From Saliniradius amylolyticus (GTDB lineage: Bacteria; Pseudomonadota; Gammaproteobacteria; Enterobacterales; Alteromonadaceae), in NCBI RefSeq assembly GCF_003143555.1, contig NZ_CP029347.1:3150947-3214946 (forward strand): a stretch of 64,000 nucleotides of DNA, given 5' to 3'. This document shows, in pieces, positions 1 through 9,159 of this stretch (position 1 is the first letter of the stretch; every line of letters starts with the position of its first letter). Below the pieces are notes generated by a model. That model did no database searches and was not told the origin of the DNA. It was given only the letters and a program-made list of their open reading frames with translations. Made by a program: the position numbers and the translations under genes.

Positions 1-1711
1 GAAACGCTGCCTGCGCAGCACTGTAATCACCCAAATTGCGCTGACTCGCCGCGAGTGTGTTGTATATGGTCGCCACCTGTTGCTCAGGTAAAATGTCAGA
101 ATAGCGCTCTATGACTTGTCGGGCCGCGTCTTTGCTTGCGTTGTAATCCTCTTGATAGTAATTAAAAAACGCTTTTGCTATCAAAGTAACGGCCAAGGCT
201 TTCTGTTCGTCGAGACTGGGGCTTTCAATCTTCTCACCAATACGCCACGCTTTGTCCAGCTCACTAAGTGACGCTTGGCGTTGCTTTAAACCGTTATGGT
301 TGTAGGCTCGCGACACATGGTAGTGCATTTCTATATAGGGCTCGGATAACACCTCTTTCTTGTCGGGTACGCTGTCTAGAACCTTCAAGGCTTTTTCATA
401 CTTCCCCGACTCTTGATAACTTTTCGCCAATTCGAATAGGATTGCAAAGCGTGCTAGCGGGTAATCTTCTAATTCTGTGATTGCTCGTTCAGCCAAGTCC
501 GCCAGAACTTCTTCTACGGTGTACCCTCCAACCTTTTCAGTACGTTTGGCGTTGGCGTATTTGAAAATAGATTGCATGAAGCGACCGGTTGCCTGCTCTC
601 TCTCGATAGTCGTCTTCAGCTCTTCATTCTTATTTTTTAACCACAATGAAGTACCTGTCACACTAACCAAGATGACAGATGTAACGATGACTAACGCATA
701 ATTACGCTGCGCCGCTCGTAGCGTTCGTCCGATAAAGCCAAGCGACTCAGCCCGAGTCGGACGGTTTTCGATGTATCTTTCAATATCCTCTTGCAGTTGT
801 CCCACCGAAGCATAACGAGCCTCTGGACAATCAGCGCATGCCTTTTTCGCAATGAGGTTCAACCCGCGAGACAGGTCGAGTTTGTGTAAGAGTTTACCGA
901 TAGAATAAATGTCACTGGCTGCAGTTAGATTATTTTTCTGTAACTGCTCAGGAGACGCATAATCCCGACTTGCACCTCTTGGCGCCACCTTATTGTTAGA
1001 CTTTTGTTGTTCAACCCTTCTTGCAATACCGAAATCCATCAACTTCGGCTCGCCTTTAGTATCCACAAGGATATTCGAAGGCTTAATGTCGGCATGCACC
1101 ACCATATTAGAGTGCACCTCATTGATCGCCGAGAGCAGCTTCAAAACCAACTTGAGAGTTTGCTTTTCTGATAGCCTGTGGTTCGAGCAGTATTCATCAA
1201 TGGGTTCCCCTTCAACATACTCCATGACAATGTATTGCAACGAATTGTTCGCACAGGTGCCTATGCTGAGAAAGCGAGCAACGTATGGATGGCTGATGTT
1301 GATGAGATGCTGCGCCTCACTGTGAATCACCTCCTCTCCAACGAGGCTGGTCACAGACGGGTAAATGAACTTTATAGCGACCTTTTGCTGCAGCTTGCCA
1401 TCATTACGTCTGGCTGAATAAACCGCACCCATCCCGCCGAGACCAATAAGCTCTTCGACTCGATAGACGTCAACTTGTTCTCCCTTCAACGAACGCGTGA
1501 TGTCATCGTTTGTGAGGCTTTTGGCGCTGTTATTGATGGTTTGAAGAAAAAGCGTTTCTTCTTGATTTCGATGGTGGGCAATGATCAGCTTTTTTGTTTC
1601 GCTGTAGAGAGGATGATCAACCGCCAGAACCTCATCGAGGTTCTGGAGCATATTCAGTTCATCTTTTTCTTGGAGGTATTGAAAAACATCATAGGACGAT
1701 GAAAATTCCAC
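1..1711 (-). CDS. Membrane-anchored Ser/Thr protein kinase with C-terminal TPR-like region (3' end beyond the window)
   Basis: The reverse strand is open from a GTG at 1711 to the left edge (570 codons). An AAGGA ribosome site precedes the GTG, and no better ATG is in frame. A Hanks-type kinase domain runs from about residue 82 to 330. It has the glycine loop GLGGMGAVY (90-98), the VAIK lysine (K114), the catalytic loop HADIKPSN (206-213) and DFG (226-228). The usual HRD motif is HAD, so the regulatory arginine is absent. A single membrane segment near residues 345-365 is followed by helical, TPR-like sequence, so the kinase is cytoplasmic and the tail probably periplasmic. It lies 44 bases downstream of the sigma-factor gene. 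Kinase-sigma pairs of this kind (ECF43/PknS type) use phosphorylation of the sigma factor as the switch. The substrate is inferred. Confidence 0.88.
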   Translation of the reverse strand, partial: MEFSSSYDVFQYLQEKDELNMLQNLDEVLAVDHPLYSETKKLIIAHHRNQEETLFLQTINNSAKSLTNDDITRSLKGEQVDVYRVEELIGLGGMGAVYSARRNDGKLQQKVAIKFIYPSVTSLVGEEVIHSEAQHLINISHPYVARFLSIGTCANNSLQYIVMEYVEGEPIDEYCSNHRLSEKQTLKLVLKLLSAINEVHSNMVVHADIKPSNILVDTKGEPKLMDFGIARRVEQQKSNNKVAPRGASRDYASPEQLQKNNLTAASDIYSIGKLLHKLDLSRGLNLIAKKACADCPEARYASVGQLQEDIERYIENRPTRAESLGFIGRTLRAAQRNYALVIVTSVILVSVTGTSLWLKNKNEELKTTIEREQATGRFMQSIFKYANAKRTEKVGGYTVEEVLADLAERAITELEDYPLARFAILFELAKSYQESGKYEKALKVLDSVPDKKEVLSEPYIEMHYHVSRAYNHNGLKQRQASLSELDKAWRIGEKIESPSLDEQKALAVTLIAKAFFNYYQEDYNASKDAARQVIERYSDILPEQQVATIYNTLAASQRNLGDYSAAQAAF

Positions 1712-1755
1712 TGTTTCAGTTTCCTTATTTTTTTATTAGATCATCTTCATGATGA

Positions 1756-2337
1756 TCATATTTCTTCAATTTTTGCTCTTAAAAAAGCTTGAGCGATAGA
1801 CAGCTCTCGGTAGGCCGTAGCCAAAGAGCTTTCTATAAACCTTGCGATTTCTTCTACATCGTAGCCAAGGAAATACCTTAAAGAGAACGCCTCTGCTGCT
1901 CTAGGTCGCTCAGACTCCAAAATCACCATTGCGCTATCTAACGCCATAAATCGCTCTTGGGCATCCAAGTCACATAGTTGCTCATTCACGATATCTTTTG
2001 GAGTACGCTTCTTAGCGGAGAGCTTGCGTATCTCATCTTTTAGGAGGTTACGTATAAACAGGCTGAGATAATTATTAAGCTGTCTTTCTTCTTCAATGTC
2101 CATTCCAGGAGGAACTAGCTCAATAAGCGCCTGATGAAGTAAGGAGGTGGTATGGGGGAGATGATTCAATATACTGGTAACGTCGATCTCTTCTCGGCTA
2201 CGCTCTAAATGCGCCTGACAAACCTGCTTTAGGTGATAGTAAAGGAGAGTTTTAAGAGTATTGCTGCTGCGTTCGCAACCGTTTCCCCACTCCTTAATCA
2301 ACTTCAAAAGGTCTACACGGCCATCCCTCTGCGACAT
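1756..2337 (-). CDS. ECF-like RNA polymerase sigma factor paired with a Ser/Thr kinase
   Basis: A 193-residue protein resembling the ECF sigma family that is usually encoded beside TPR-bearing Ser/Thr kinases (ECF43/TIGR02999-like). The C-terminal part (about 130-190) fits a sigma region 4 helix-turn-helix: an ALD.A...LE...PR.AE.F.LRYF segment followed by EEIA and a second helix ending in AQAFLRAKI. The N-terminal part (30-110) is helical and fits region 2, but is divergent. No anti-sigma gene is seen; the downstream kinase gene is on the same strand and is the likely regulator. The family assignment is from motif memory. The target promoters cannot be read from this window. Confidence 0.75.
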   Translation of the reverse strand: MSQRDGRVDLLKLIKEWGNGCERSSNTLKTLLYYHLKQVCQAHLERSREEIDVTSILNHLPHTTSLLHQALIELVPPGMDIEEERQLNNYLSLFIRNLLKDEIRKLSAKKRTPKDIVNEQLCDLDAQERFMALDSAMVILESERPRAAEAFSLRYFLGYDVEEIARFIESSLATAYRELSIAQAFLRAKIEEI

Positions 2338-2407
2338 GATCTTTTACACTCTTTCCCTTATTAGATAACAGCGGGTGAACTCGCCAAAAGCTCACCCCAG
2401 CTCTTTT

Positions 2408-3106
2408 TTAAATAAACGAATAGGCATCGCCAAACAGATTGGTGAGCTTGAGGCCGTGATCCTCAAATTCATCCCGAGCCACCTTGGCCATCTCGAAACG
2501 TCCGGCGATGTACACCTGGTGCTGGCTCATATCGGCAAAATCCTCGGCCACCGCCTCGTGAACGAGCCCAGTGCGTCCCTGCCAATCCTTACCCGGCTCT
2601 TGCACCACAGGTACAAAGTGAAACTCCGGATGCTGCTTTTCAAACTCAATGAGTTCATCGTAATCATACATATCCGCTTCCATTCTTACGCCCCAATACA
2701 GGGTCACAGGCGCGGTCAGATCCGATTCTAAAAGATGCAGGGCGATGCTGCGGGTATAGGAAAAACCGGTGCCACCGGCGATCAGGATACGAGGAGTCTG
2801 CTCGGCCTCTCTGAGGTAAGCCTCACCATGGGGCGCGTCGATCTGGATCACCTCATGGTTCTGCATCCGATCTACCACTTCCATGGCCCACGGGTTATGC
2901 TCCGAAGCACCGATATGCAGCTCAATGATACCGTCACTGCTGGGCGCATTGGCGATAGAGAACGGCCGCTTATCATCGTCTTCCATCACCACCAGCACAT
3001 ACTGGCCAGCCTTAAATTCCAACGGCTGTTCTGGTTTCAGTTCTATGCGGTATACGGTGGGCGTGAGCGTGTCGATACGCGCTACTTTACAATTAATCTC
3101 TGCCAT
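2408..3106 (-). CDS. fre: NAD(P)H-flavin reductase
   Basis: A 232-residue cytoplasmic flavin reductase of the ferredoxin-NADP reductase superfamily (Fre/LuxG). It reduces free FMN, FAD or riboflavin with NAD(P)H. The N-terminal beta-barrel contains the flavin motif RPFSIAN (about 48-54). The C-terminal nucleotide-binding domain contains [10 protein letters not shown]. Its length matches E. coli Fre (233). It overlaps the 3' end of ubiD by 14 bases, the same ubiD-fre order as in E. coli. This suggests translational coupling and a shared role in supplying reduced flavin for UbiD/UbiX cofactor chemistry, although the functional link is inferred. Confidence 0.95.
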   Translation of the reverse strand: MAEINCKVARIDTLTPTVYRIELKPEQPLEFKAGQYVLVVMEDDDKRPFSIANAPSSDGIIELHIGASEHNPWAMEVVDRMQNHEVIQIDAPHGEAYLREAEQTPRILIAGGTGFSYTRSIALHLLESDLTAPVTLYWGVRMEADMYDYDELIEFEKQHPEFHFVPVVQEPGKDWQGRTGLVHEAVAEDFADMSQHQVYIAGRFEMAKVARDEFEDHGLKLTNLFGDAYSFI

Positions 3107-4598
3107 AAGACTCGTCTTTCTGGTTGTCGAATAAGGCCAGTTCGTCCCATATCTGGTCGACCTTATGCTTAATGGATTCAGTCATGGTGATCGGCGTGCC
3201 CCATTCCCGGTCCGTTTCCCCGGGCCATTTATTAGTGGCATCCATCCCCATCTTGGAGCCTAAGCCGGATACTGGTGAGGCGAAATCCAGGTAATCGATG
3301 GGGGTATTCTCCACCAGCGTGGTGTCCCGGGCCGGATCCATCCGCGTGGTGATGGCCCAGATCACATCTTTCCAGTCGCGGGCATTCACATCATCGTCAC
3401 AGACGATAACAAACTTGGTGTACATAAACTGGCGCAGGAAGGACCAAACGCCCATCATCACCCGCTTGGCATGGCCGGGGTATTGTTTTTTCATCGTCAC
3501 CACCGCCATTCGATAGGAGCAGCCTTCTGGCGGTAGATAAAAATCCACAATCTCCGGAAATTGCTTTTGTAAGATAGGCACAAAGACTTCGTTCAGCGCC
3601 ACACCCAAAATCGCCGGTTCATCCGGTGGCCTGCCGGTGTGAGTCGAATGATAGATGGGGTCTTTTCGCTGAGTCACATGCGTCACAGTAAAGACTGGAA
3701 ATTCTTCTACCTCATTATAGTAACCGGTGTGATCACCATAGGGCCCTTCCGGTGCCGTTTCATCAGGGTCGATGTAGCCTTCCAGAACGATTTCGGCACT
3801 GGCGGGCACCTGGAGATCATTGCTGATACATTTGACCACCTCGGTCTTATCGCCGCGCAACAATCCAGCAAAGGCGTATTCAGATAGACTGTCCGGTACC
3901 GGTGTTACCGCCCCTAAGATGGTAGCGGGGTCGGCCCCTAAGGCCACCGACACCGGGAATTTCTCGCCTGGATGAGCCTGGCACCACTCCTGAAAATCCA
4001 GCGCCCCGCCACGATGGGATAACCAGCGCATAATCAGCTTGTTCTTGCCCAAACGCTGTTGACGATAGATGCCCAGATTCTGGCGCTTCTTATGGGGACC
4101 GCGGGTGACGGTAAGCCCCCAGGTTATCAGTGGTCCGGCATCGCCCGGCCAACAGGTTTGCACCGGGATGGACTCCAGATCCACTTCATCGCCGCTAAAC
4201 ACCTGCTGCTGACAGGGAGCTTTTTTCAGTTCCTTGGCGGGCATATTCAGCACCTGACGGAATACCGGCAGTTTATCCATTAAATCCCGAAAGCCCTTGG
4301 GAGGCTCTGGTTCTTTTAAGTAAGCCAGCAGCTTACCCACATCGCGCAGAGCTGTGACTGAGTCTTGCCCCATGCCCAGGGCGACCCGCTTTGGTGTACC
4401 AAACAGGTTGACCAACACCGGCATATCGTAGCCCTTGGGGTTTTCAAACAAAATCGCCGGACCCTCTGCTCTGAGGGTACGATCGGCGATCTCGGTCATC
4501 TCCAGTTCTGGATCCACTTCCAGGGTGACGCGCTTTAGTTCACCTTGGGCTTCCAGCTTGTCGATAAAGTCCCGTAAGTCTTTGTATTTCATCTGCAT
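3093..4598 (-). CDS. ubiD: 4-hydroxy-3-polyprenylbenzoate decarboxylase (UbiD)
   Basis: A 501-residue UbiD-family decarboxylase, close in length to the E. coli enzyme (497). It removes the carboxyl group of 3-polyprenyl-4-hydroxybenzoate in ubiquinone synthesis, using prenylated FMN made by UbiX (not in this window). The N-terminus [20 protein letters not shown], the [16 protein letters not shown] segment and the [12 protein letters not shown] segment are typical of the family. Two starts are possible, ATG at 4598 or at 4592; the second matches the family N-terminus slightly better. It is the first gene of a ubiD-fre unit. A divergent secreted-protein gene begins 42 bases upstream. Confidence 0.97.
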   Translation of the reverse strand: MQMKYKDLRDFIDKLEAQGELKRVTLEVDPELEMTEIADRTLRAEGPAILFENPKGYDMPVLVNLFGTPKRVALGMGQDSVTALRDVGKLLAYLKEPEPPKGFRDLMDKLPVFRQVLNMPAKELKKAPCQQQVFSGDEVDLESIPVQTCWPGDAGPLITWGLTVTRGPHKKRQNLGIYRQQRLGKNKLIMRWLSHRGGALDFQEWCQAHPGEKFPVSVALGADPATILGAVTPVPDSLSEYAFAGLLRGDKTEVVKCISNDLQVPASAEIVLEGYIDPDETAPEGPYGDHTGYYNEVEEFPVFTVTHVTQRKDPIYHSTHTGRPPDEPAILGVALNEVFVPILQKQFPEIVDFYLPPEGCSYRMAVVTMKKQYPGHAKRVMMGVWSFLRQFMYTKFVIVCDDDVNARDWKDVIWAITTRMDPARDTTLVENTPIDYLDFASPVSGLGSKMGMDATNKWPGETDREWGTPITMTESIKHKVDQIWDELALFDNQKDESYGRD

Positions 4599-4640
4599 GG
4601 GCTATAGTTATCAATGCCACCCAGTATAACTGAGAACCGC

Positions 4641-5132
4641 ATGAGAATCTTGCCAAGCCTTTGCCTGTGTGTGCCCCTGTCCAGTTACGCAGCCTGCAAC
4701 CTCCCCCAACACGACCAGTTCGATTTTTGGCTAGGTCAGTGGCAGGTCTATTACCAAGGCAAACTTGCGGGGCTGAATTCGATTACAGAAGACTTGGACA
4801 ATTGTGTCATTCGGGAGCATTATCGAACCGAATCAGGTTATGAAGGCCGAAGTTTGAACATTTATGATGCAAAGACTGAACGCTGGCACCAGACCTGGAC
4901 CGATAACACCGGCCTGTTACTGCAACTTGATGGTCAATATGAGTCAGGAACAATGGTTCTTAAAGGTCATGGCCTGGATAAGACAGGCCAGGAGATTGAA
5001 CATAAGATTAGTTGGACACCGCTGGCCGATGACACAGTCAGACAACACTGGCAAATTCGCTCGAGCAATGAGCATCAATGGCAAACCGTCTTTGACGGTG
5101 ATTACCGCCCGATGGGCTCACAATCTGAATAA
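4641..5132 (+). CDS. Secreted DUF1579-like protein
   Basis: The ATG at 4641 gives a 163-residue protein that begins with a short Sec signal peptide (MRILPSLCLCVPLSSYA) probably cleaved before ACNLPQ. An upstream in-frame ATG at 4614 would bury this signal, so it was not used. The mature part begins with FDFWLGQWQVYYQGK, a pattern typical of DUF1579-type lipocalin-like beta barrels, and has repeated W/H-rich beta strands to the end. The function is unknown. It is transcribed in the same direction as, and 9 bases before, a TIGR02647 gene that has a good ribosome site. Confidence 0.7.
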   Translation: MRILPSLCLCVPLSSYAACNLPQHDQFDFWLGQWQVYYQGKLAGLNSITEDLDNCVIREHYRTESGYEGRSLNIYDAKTERWHQTWTDNTGLLLQLDGQYESGTMVLKGHGLDKTGQEIEHKISWTPLADDTVRQHWQIRSSNEHQWQTVFDGDYRPMGSQSE

Positions 5133-5141
5133 GGAGGCGCT

Positions 5142-5378
5142 ATGGCCTTTAATCCTTCCATGATCGCGTGCATCGATCTTCTGATGAAGTTCCCCACCGA
5201 CACCCTGCATCAGGGCATTAAACTGCACCGCGATGCCGACCCTGAGCTTATCGATGCCGCTAAGCGGCTGCACCAGATTGGCGCTATCGATCAGCCCGAT
5301 GGGGGCTACCTGACCGATTTGGGTCATGACTTAGCGGAGCATGCTCAGATTCTGATTACTGCGTTAAAAAGTGCCTAA
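5142..5378 (+). CDS. TIGR02647 family small protein
   Basis: A 78-residue protein preceded by AAGGAGG about 6 bases upstream. It matches a small gammaproteobacterial family of this length, with features LMKFPTDTLHQGIKLHRDAD, a central AAKRLHQIGAI helix and a C-terminal DGGYLTDLGHDLAEHAQ. The helix-turn-strand arrangement looks like a winged-helix fragment, so nucleic-acid binding is possible but unproven. It sits between the DUF1579-like gene and a DUF2750 gene on the same strand. Confidence 0.75.
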   Translation: MAFNPSMIACIDLLMKFPTDTLHQGIKLHRDADPELIDAAKRLHQIGAIDQPDGGYLTDLGHDLAEHAQILITALKSA

Positions 5379-5388
5379 GGAGACCACC

Positions 5389-5757
5389 ATGACTCAGCTT
5401 AGCCAGATGCAAAAATACCAATGGGAGAGTCAGCCTGCTCACAAGCGAGCCGAATTCTTTCATCAGAAAAGTCGACAGGCTCAGCAGGTGTGGACCATTG
5501 TCGACGACCATGGTGCCATGTTGCTGGTGACCGAGGATGAAGACTGCATTCCTGTGTGGCCCGATGAGGCCTTTGTCAAAGACTGGATCAATGATGACTG
5601 GCAGCACTGCCGACCATACGCCATCAGCCTGCAGGACTGGTACGATAAATGGCTACCGGGTCTGGAGGAGGACGGCGTCAGCGTAGTGGTGTTTCCGGTG
5701 ACTCATGAGTCAGGGCTGATATTCGAACCGTGGGAGCTAAATCAGGCTGCGGCTTGA
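5389..5757 (+). CDS. DUF2750 domain-containing protein
   Basis: A 122-residue cytoplasmic protein starting at the ATG at 5389, 6 bases after an AAGGAG ribosome site (5377-5382). The in-frame GTG at 5371 was rejected because it lies upstream of that site and inside the previous gene. The sequence fits DUF2750: an N-terminal RAEFFHQKSRQAQQVWT helix, a strand with EDCIPVWPDEAFVKDW, and a final VVVFPVTHESGLIFEPWEL. The family's function is unknown. It ends the small three-gene run starting at 4641. Confidence 0.82.
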   Translation: MTQLSQMQKYQWESQPAHKRAEFFHQKSRQAQQVWTIVDDHGAMLLVTEDEDCIPVWPDEAFVKDWINDDWQHCRPYAISLQDWYDKWLPGLEEDGVSVVVFPVTHESGLIFEPWELNQAAA

Positions 5758-5811
5758 TTCAGGCGAGCACTCGCGGTCTAATCCTAGTTAAAGACCAGAC
5801 AAACAAAAGTT

Positions 5812-6075
5812 ATGATCGATCCTAAAAAACTGGAACAAATTGCCAAACAAGTCACCGACGCTATTCCCCCTGGTGTCAAAACCATGGCCGAAGATATGGA
5901 AGGCCGGGTCAAACAGGTGCTACAAAGTCAGTTGGGTAAGCTGGATATGGTGACCCGAGAAGAGTTTGAGGTACAAACTCAGGTGCTGCTGCGCACCCGG
6001 GAAAAACTGGCTCAATTGGAAACTCGGCTGGAAAAGCTGGAACAAAAACCGGAACCCGACTCACCTTCCTCCTGA
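5812..6075 (+). CDS. ubiK: Ubiquinone biosynthesis accessory factor UbiK (BMFP family)
   Basis: An 87-residue protein starting [14 protein letters not shown] with the family's central [18 protein letters not shown] segment. A C-terminal coiled coil follows (about 45-80, heptads of L/R/E) and then a short proline-rich tail. UbiK (YqiC) forms trimers and helps the aerobic ubiquinone hydroxylation complex with UbiJ. The gene stands alone here and is followed at once by a hairpin that separates it from the convergent AraC-type gene. Confidence 0.92.
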   Translation: MIDPKKLEQIAKQVTDAIPPGVKTMAEDMEGRVKQVLQSQLGKLDMVTREEFEVQTQVLLRTREKLAQLETRLEKLEQKPEPDSPSS

Positions 6076-6081
6076 GACTTG

Positions 6082-6106
6082 CCTGATCTGCCTCAGGCAG
6101 ATCAGG
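6082..6106. terminator. Hairpin between convergent ubiK and AraC-type gene
   Basis: CCTGATCTGCC (6082-6092) and GGCAGATCAGG (6096-6106) form a perfect 11-bp stem with a TCA loop. It lies between two convergent genes and overlaps the stop codon of the minus-strand gene. There is no strong T-run on either side, so it may act as a weak bidirectional terminator or as an mRNA 3'-end stabiliser. Confidence 0.6.
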
Positions 6107-7121
6107 TTATGCTCTGTTCGTGAACAACCGTCCCATTTCCGCGTTGATCAAAACGCTGTCGGTAGCGACTCGGGGATAATTGCGTCTGATTTTGAAACAG
6201 GCGCCGGAATGATGCGGCGTCTTTATACCCAACCCGCTCAACGACCCAGTCGACCGGCATATCGGTTGCCGCCAATAGTTCCTTGGCATGCTCAATGCGT
6301 AACTGCTGTAAGTAAGCCATGGGCGTCTCCCCCGTCGCCGCTTTAAAGCGGCGAATCAAGGTCCGTGACGTTACTGCAAACTCTTCGCTGAGGCGCTTAA
6401 GGCTCACCTCTTCGGCATAATGGTTCTGCATCCAATCCTGCACCTTTCTAACCAGACTGTCTTTATGGCTGACCACCAACCGGGGATCGATAAAGGTTTG
6501 CTGAGACAGCCTTTGGCGATCCAATAACAGGAGCTTTGACAATGACGCGGCAAAGCCGTGTCCCATCAACGTCTCCAGAATTACCATACACACATTGATG
6601 GAGGCAGTTGTGGCTCCGCCGGTAATGCGATTGTTACTGTTAAGTACCAGGGACTCCATGGTGAGCTCCACCTTTGGGTAACGGTCACTAAAGACCTGTT
6701 TAAGCCACCAGGTGGTGGTCGCACGAAAGCCATCCAGCAACCCGGCCTCGGCCAGAATGAAACTGCCTACACAATGGCTGACGAGCAACGTGGAACCCTT
6801 AGCGCACTCTCGTAATACGGGCAGCAGGGCCTGTCCTTCCCGAAGGTAATCATCAAGTCTGACTGGTGTGTCCGCGTATGCAGGCACAACGACTAACGCA
6901 GAGGGACGGTCCAATGCCGTCAGAGGCAAGGTGGAAAAACTGATGCCATTGGAGCACCTGACCGGGGCGCCTGAAGCAGAATACACGGCGGTGCTGAAGG
7001 GTTCTGGCTGCTCTGGATGCTGGAACCGCCAATACGAGTTAGCCATATCGAAAAAATCGATCACGCTCATCACATCACTGGCGATCGCGTTGGGGGTTAC
7101 AAGCAAAGCTATATGCAGCAT
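6102..7121 (-). CDS. GlxA-type transcriptional regulator (DJ-1/PfpI domain plus AraC HTH)
   Basis: A 339-residue two-domain regulator. Residues 1-190 form a DJ-1/PfpI (class I amidotransferase-like) sensor domain; the nucleophile-elbow equivalent is VSHCVGSFILAEAGLLDG. Residues about 225-325 are an AraC/XylS DNA-binding domain with two helix-turn-helix units, including VTSRTLIRRFKAATGETP and a second ending SFRRLFQNQTQLSPSRYRQRF. The ligand is unknown. It is convergent to ubiK. A small membrane-protein gene starts 101 bases away on the opposite strand and could be a target. Confidence 0.9.
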   Translation of the reverse strand: MLHIALLVTPNAIASDVMSVIDFFDMANSYWRFQHPEQPEPFSTAVYSASGAPVRCSNGISFSTLPLTALDRPSALVVVPAYADTPVRLDDYLREGQALLPVLRECAKGSTLLVSHCVGSFILAEAGLLDGFRATTTWWLKQVFSDRYPKVELTMESLVLNSNNRITGGATTASINVCMVILETLMGHGFAASLSKLLLLDRQRLSQQTFIDPRLVVSHKDSLVRKVQDWMQNHYAEEVSLKRLSEEFAVTSRTLIRRFKAATGETPMAYLQQLRIEHAKELLAATDMPVDWVVERVGYKDAASFRRLFQNQTQLSPSRYRQRFDQRGNGTVVHEQSIT

Positions 7122-7222
7122 CTTAATGTCACTTTACGCACTATTTTTATCATTATTGCCACTAACGCGATCAATGACAAGCCTCTAAGCTTGCAGTCGG
7201 GTTTTTATTTAAGGAGAGAATC

Positions 7223-7402
7223 ATGCGTTGCATCCACAAAAATAGCCTGGTGATCATGACTCTTATCGCCACCTTAGCCACCACCTTCTGGATTCAGTGG
7301 AGTGGTGAGTTCGATGCGTCGATCCATCTGATTGCGGTGCCGCTGCTGTTGATATTGGCTCTGACGCTGGCTGGGCTGGCGCTAAATAGCAGTAATGAAT
7401 AA
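7223..7402 (+). CDS. Small two-helix membrane protein, unknown
   Basis: A 59-residue open frame preceded by an AAGGAGAG ribosome site 5 bases before its ATG. Residues about 8-25 and 34-53 are strongly hydrophobic, with a short FDASIH link between, so a two-pass inner-membrane hairpin is predicted. No family was recognised. It lies between the divergent GlxA-type regulator and a UspA gene. The strong ribosome site and clean membrane pattern support a real gene. Confidence 0.65.
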   Translation: MRCIHKNSLVIMTLIATLATTFWIQWSGEFDASIHLIAVPLLLILALTLAGLALNSSNE

Positions 7403-7479
7403 GCTGATCTGTCTCAATGCAAGACCGCTGGTCTCCGTCTATCTTTGTAGTGACAATAAAGTTTTAGAAGGAGATTGGG

Positions 7480-7908
7480 ATGTACAACAATGTGTTAGTG
7501 GCAATCGATACTTCAGTAGAAGCTAAGCAGGTACTGGATGCGGTGTTCGCCAATGAGTCCATCAAGGGTTCTAAACTGCATATATTTCACGCCACCGAGT
7601 TGCCCAGCCCCGGCATGGGTGACTATGCAGGTTACGATTTCGCCTTCGATATGGAGTCGGTACTGGATACTGCCAGAAAGAGTGTTAAGTCATTGATAGA
7701 ACCCTATGGACTCGGGGAAGATGACTTTAGCATTCAAAGTGGTCATGCCTCGGATTTGATTGTGGATACCGCGGAAGAACGAAATGCCGATCTCATCGTG
7801 TTAGGCAGTCATGGCCGTCACGGCATTCGGCTGCTGCTGGGTTCAACGGCTAACAGCGTTCTGCATCATGCCAAATGTGATGTGTTAGCCGTTCGGATTA
7901 AAGACTAA
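7480..7908 (+). CDS. Universal stress protein (UspA family)
   Basis: A 142-residue single-domain Usp preceded by AGAAGGAG. It starts MYNNVLVAIDTSVEAKQVLD. It carries the ATP-binding signature of the nucleotide-binding subfamily near the C-terminus: GSHGRHGIRLLLGSTANSVL, fitting G-2x-G-9x-G-S/T. The antiporter gene follows 30 bases later on the same strand; Usp proteins often accompany or regulate ion transporters. A regulatory role toward the antiporter is inferred. Confidence 0.93.
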   Translation: MYNNVLVAIDTSVEAKQVLDAVFANESIKGSKLHIFHATELPSPGMGDYAGYDFAFDMESVLDTARKSVKSLIEPYGLGEDDFSIQSGHASDLIVDTAEERNADLIVLGSHGRHGIRLLLGSTANSVLHHAKCDVLAVRIKD

Positions 7909-7938
7909 CCCTCGAACCACAACTCACCTGACTCGATA

Positions 7939-9159
7939 ATGGTAAGTCCCCAACCAGACCAGGCGCCAGATGCTTTCCTGATGGCGCTTGGTGGGATTTT
8001 ATTGCTGGGCCTTGCCACGTCCTTCTTATCCAAATCCACACCACTCCCCAGAGTGACACTGTTACTGCTATTTGGCATTGCCATTGGCGATCAGGGGCTG
8101 GGGGTGATCCCCGAGGTCTTTACTGACCGGTTCAGCCTGATCTCCGATATGACATTACTAATGGTGGGCTTTTTAATCGGCGGTAAGCTCACTCATGCAT
8201 CTCTACACCGCTCAGCGAAGTCCATCCTCTGGGTGTCACTGTCTGGCGCTCTGGTGACGATGGTGGTTGTCACTTTAGGGTTAATCTGGGTCGGGCTTAG
8301 CCCTCCCATTGCGATTATTTTAGGTGCCATCGCCGCTGCTACCGCACCGGCTGCCATATTAGATGTGGTGCATGAATCGGGCGGAAACTCCAGATTCGGC
8401 CAGCTGTTACTCTCCGTGGTGGCCGTGGATGATGTATGGGCACTGCTGCTGTTTGGTCTGGCACTGGCAACGGTCAGCGGCCTCAACGGCAGCGGCATGG
8501 ATGGCGGCATCGTGCTTCATTCCATTCAGGATATTGGCGGAGCCTTGTTACTGGGCGCGGCCGTTGGTCTGCCATCGGCTTACCTGACCGGCCGCCTGAA
8601 AGACGGTCAGCCTATGCTGACAGAGGCACTGGGAGTAGTGTTTCTGACCGGTGGTCTGGCCATGTGGCTGGAGGTGTCCTATCTGATCGCGGTAATGAGC
8701 GTCGGCGCCTTAATTGCCAATCTCGCCAAACACCATGACTACCCGTTTCATGCCATTGAAGGTGTTGAGTCCTTGTTTATGGTGATCTTCTTTGTGGTAG
8801 CGGGCGCTTCATTAGAGCTGGACGCTTTAGCGAATCTCGGTTGGGTAGGCGTGGTATTTGTATTTTGCCGCATAGCTGGCAAATACCTGGGCGCCTTTGT
8901 AGGCGGGGTGTTTGGCCGTTTAACGCCTGCCTATCGTAACTGGCTGGGCCTGGCCATGTTACCTCAGGCCGGGGTGCCCATCGGTATGGCGCTGGTGGCG
9001 GGTAACCGGTTTCCCGAGTACCAGCAAACCCTGTTGACCTTAGTGGTTAGCACCACCGTGCTGTTTGAGGTCCTGGGACCGGTATTCGCCCGGCTGGCTA
9101 TCAGCCGGGCTTGTGAATCCGATCAGGCCGGTGCCGTTAAATCCGATAGGAAAAACTGA
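7939..9159 (+). CDS. Cation/proton antiporter (CPA family, Na+/H+ exchanger fold)
   Basis: A 406-residue inner-membrane protein with about 12 hydrophobic segments, the Na_H_Exchanger arrangement. Family signatures are LPRVTLLLLFGIAIGD near the first helices, the AAATAPAAILDVVHESG stretch and VVAVDDVWALLLFGLAL, where the paired acidic residues of the transport site lie. It lacks the C-terminal TrkA-N/RCK domains of full-length Kef proteins. No strong ribosome site precedes the ATG at 7939. Its last 37 bases overlap the 3' end of convergent ilvA. The transported ion (Na+ or K+) cannot be told. Confidence 0.88.
   Translation: MVSPQPDQAPDAFLMALGGILLLGLATSFLSKSTPLPRVTLLLLFGIAIGDQGLGVIPEVFTDRFSLISDMTLLMVGFLIGGKLTHASLHRSAKSILWVSLSGALVTMVVVTLGLIWVGLSPPIAIILGAIAAATAPAAILDVVHESGGNSRFGQLLLSVVAVDDVWALLLFGLALATVSGLNGSGMDGGIVLHSIQDIGGALLLGAAVGLPSAYLTGRLKDGQPMLTEALGVVFLTGGLAMWLEVSYLIAVMSVGALIANLAKHHDYPFHAIEGVESLFMVIFFVVAGASLELDALANLGWVGVVFVFCRIAGKYLGAFVGGVFGRLTPAYRNWLGLAMLPQAGVPIGMALVAGNRFPEYQQTLLTLVVSTTVLFEVLGPVFARLAISRACESDQAGAVKSDRKN

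Noticed and set aside
6784..6799. Possible parS site (AACGTGGAAC) in the GlxA-type gene
   Set aside because: Only one half matches; the left arm differs at most positions.
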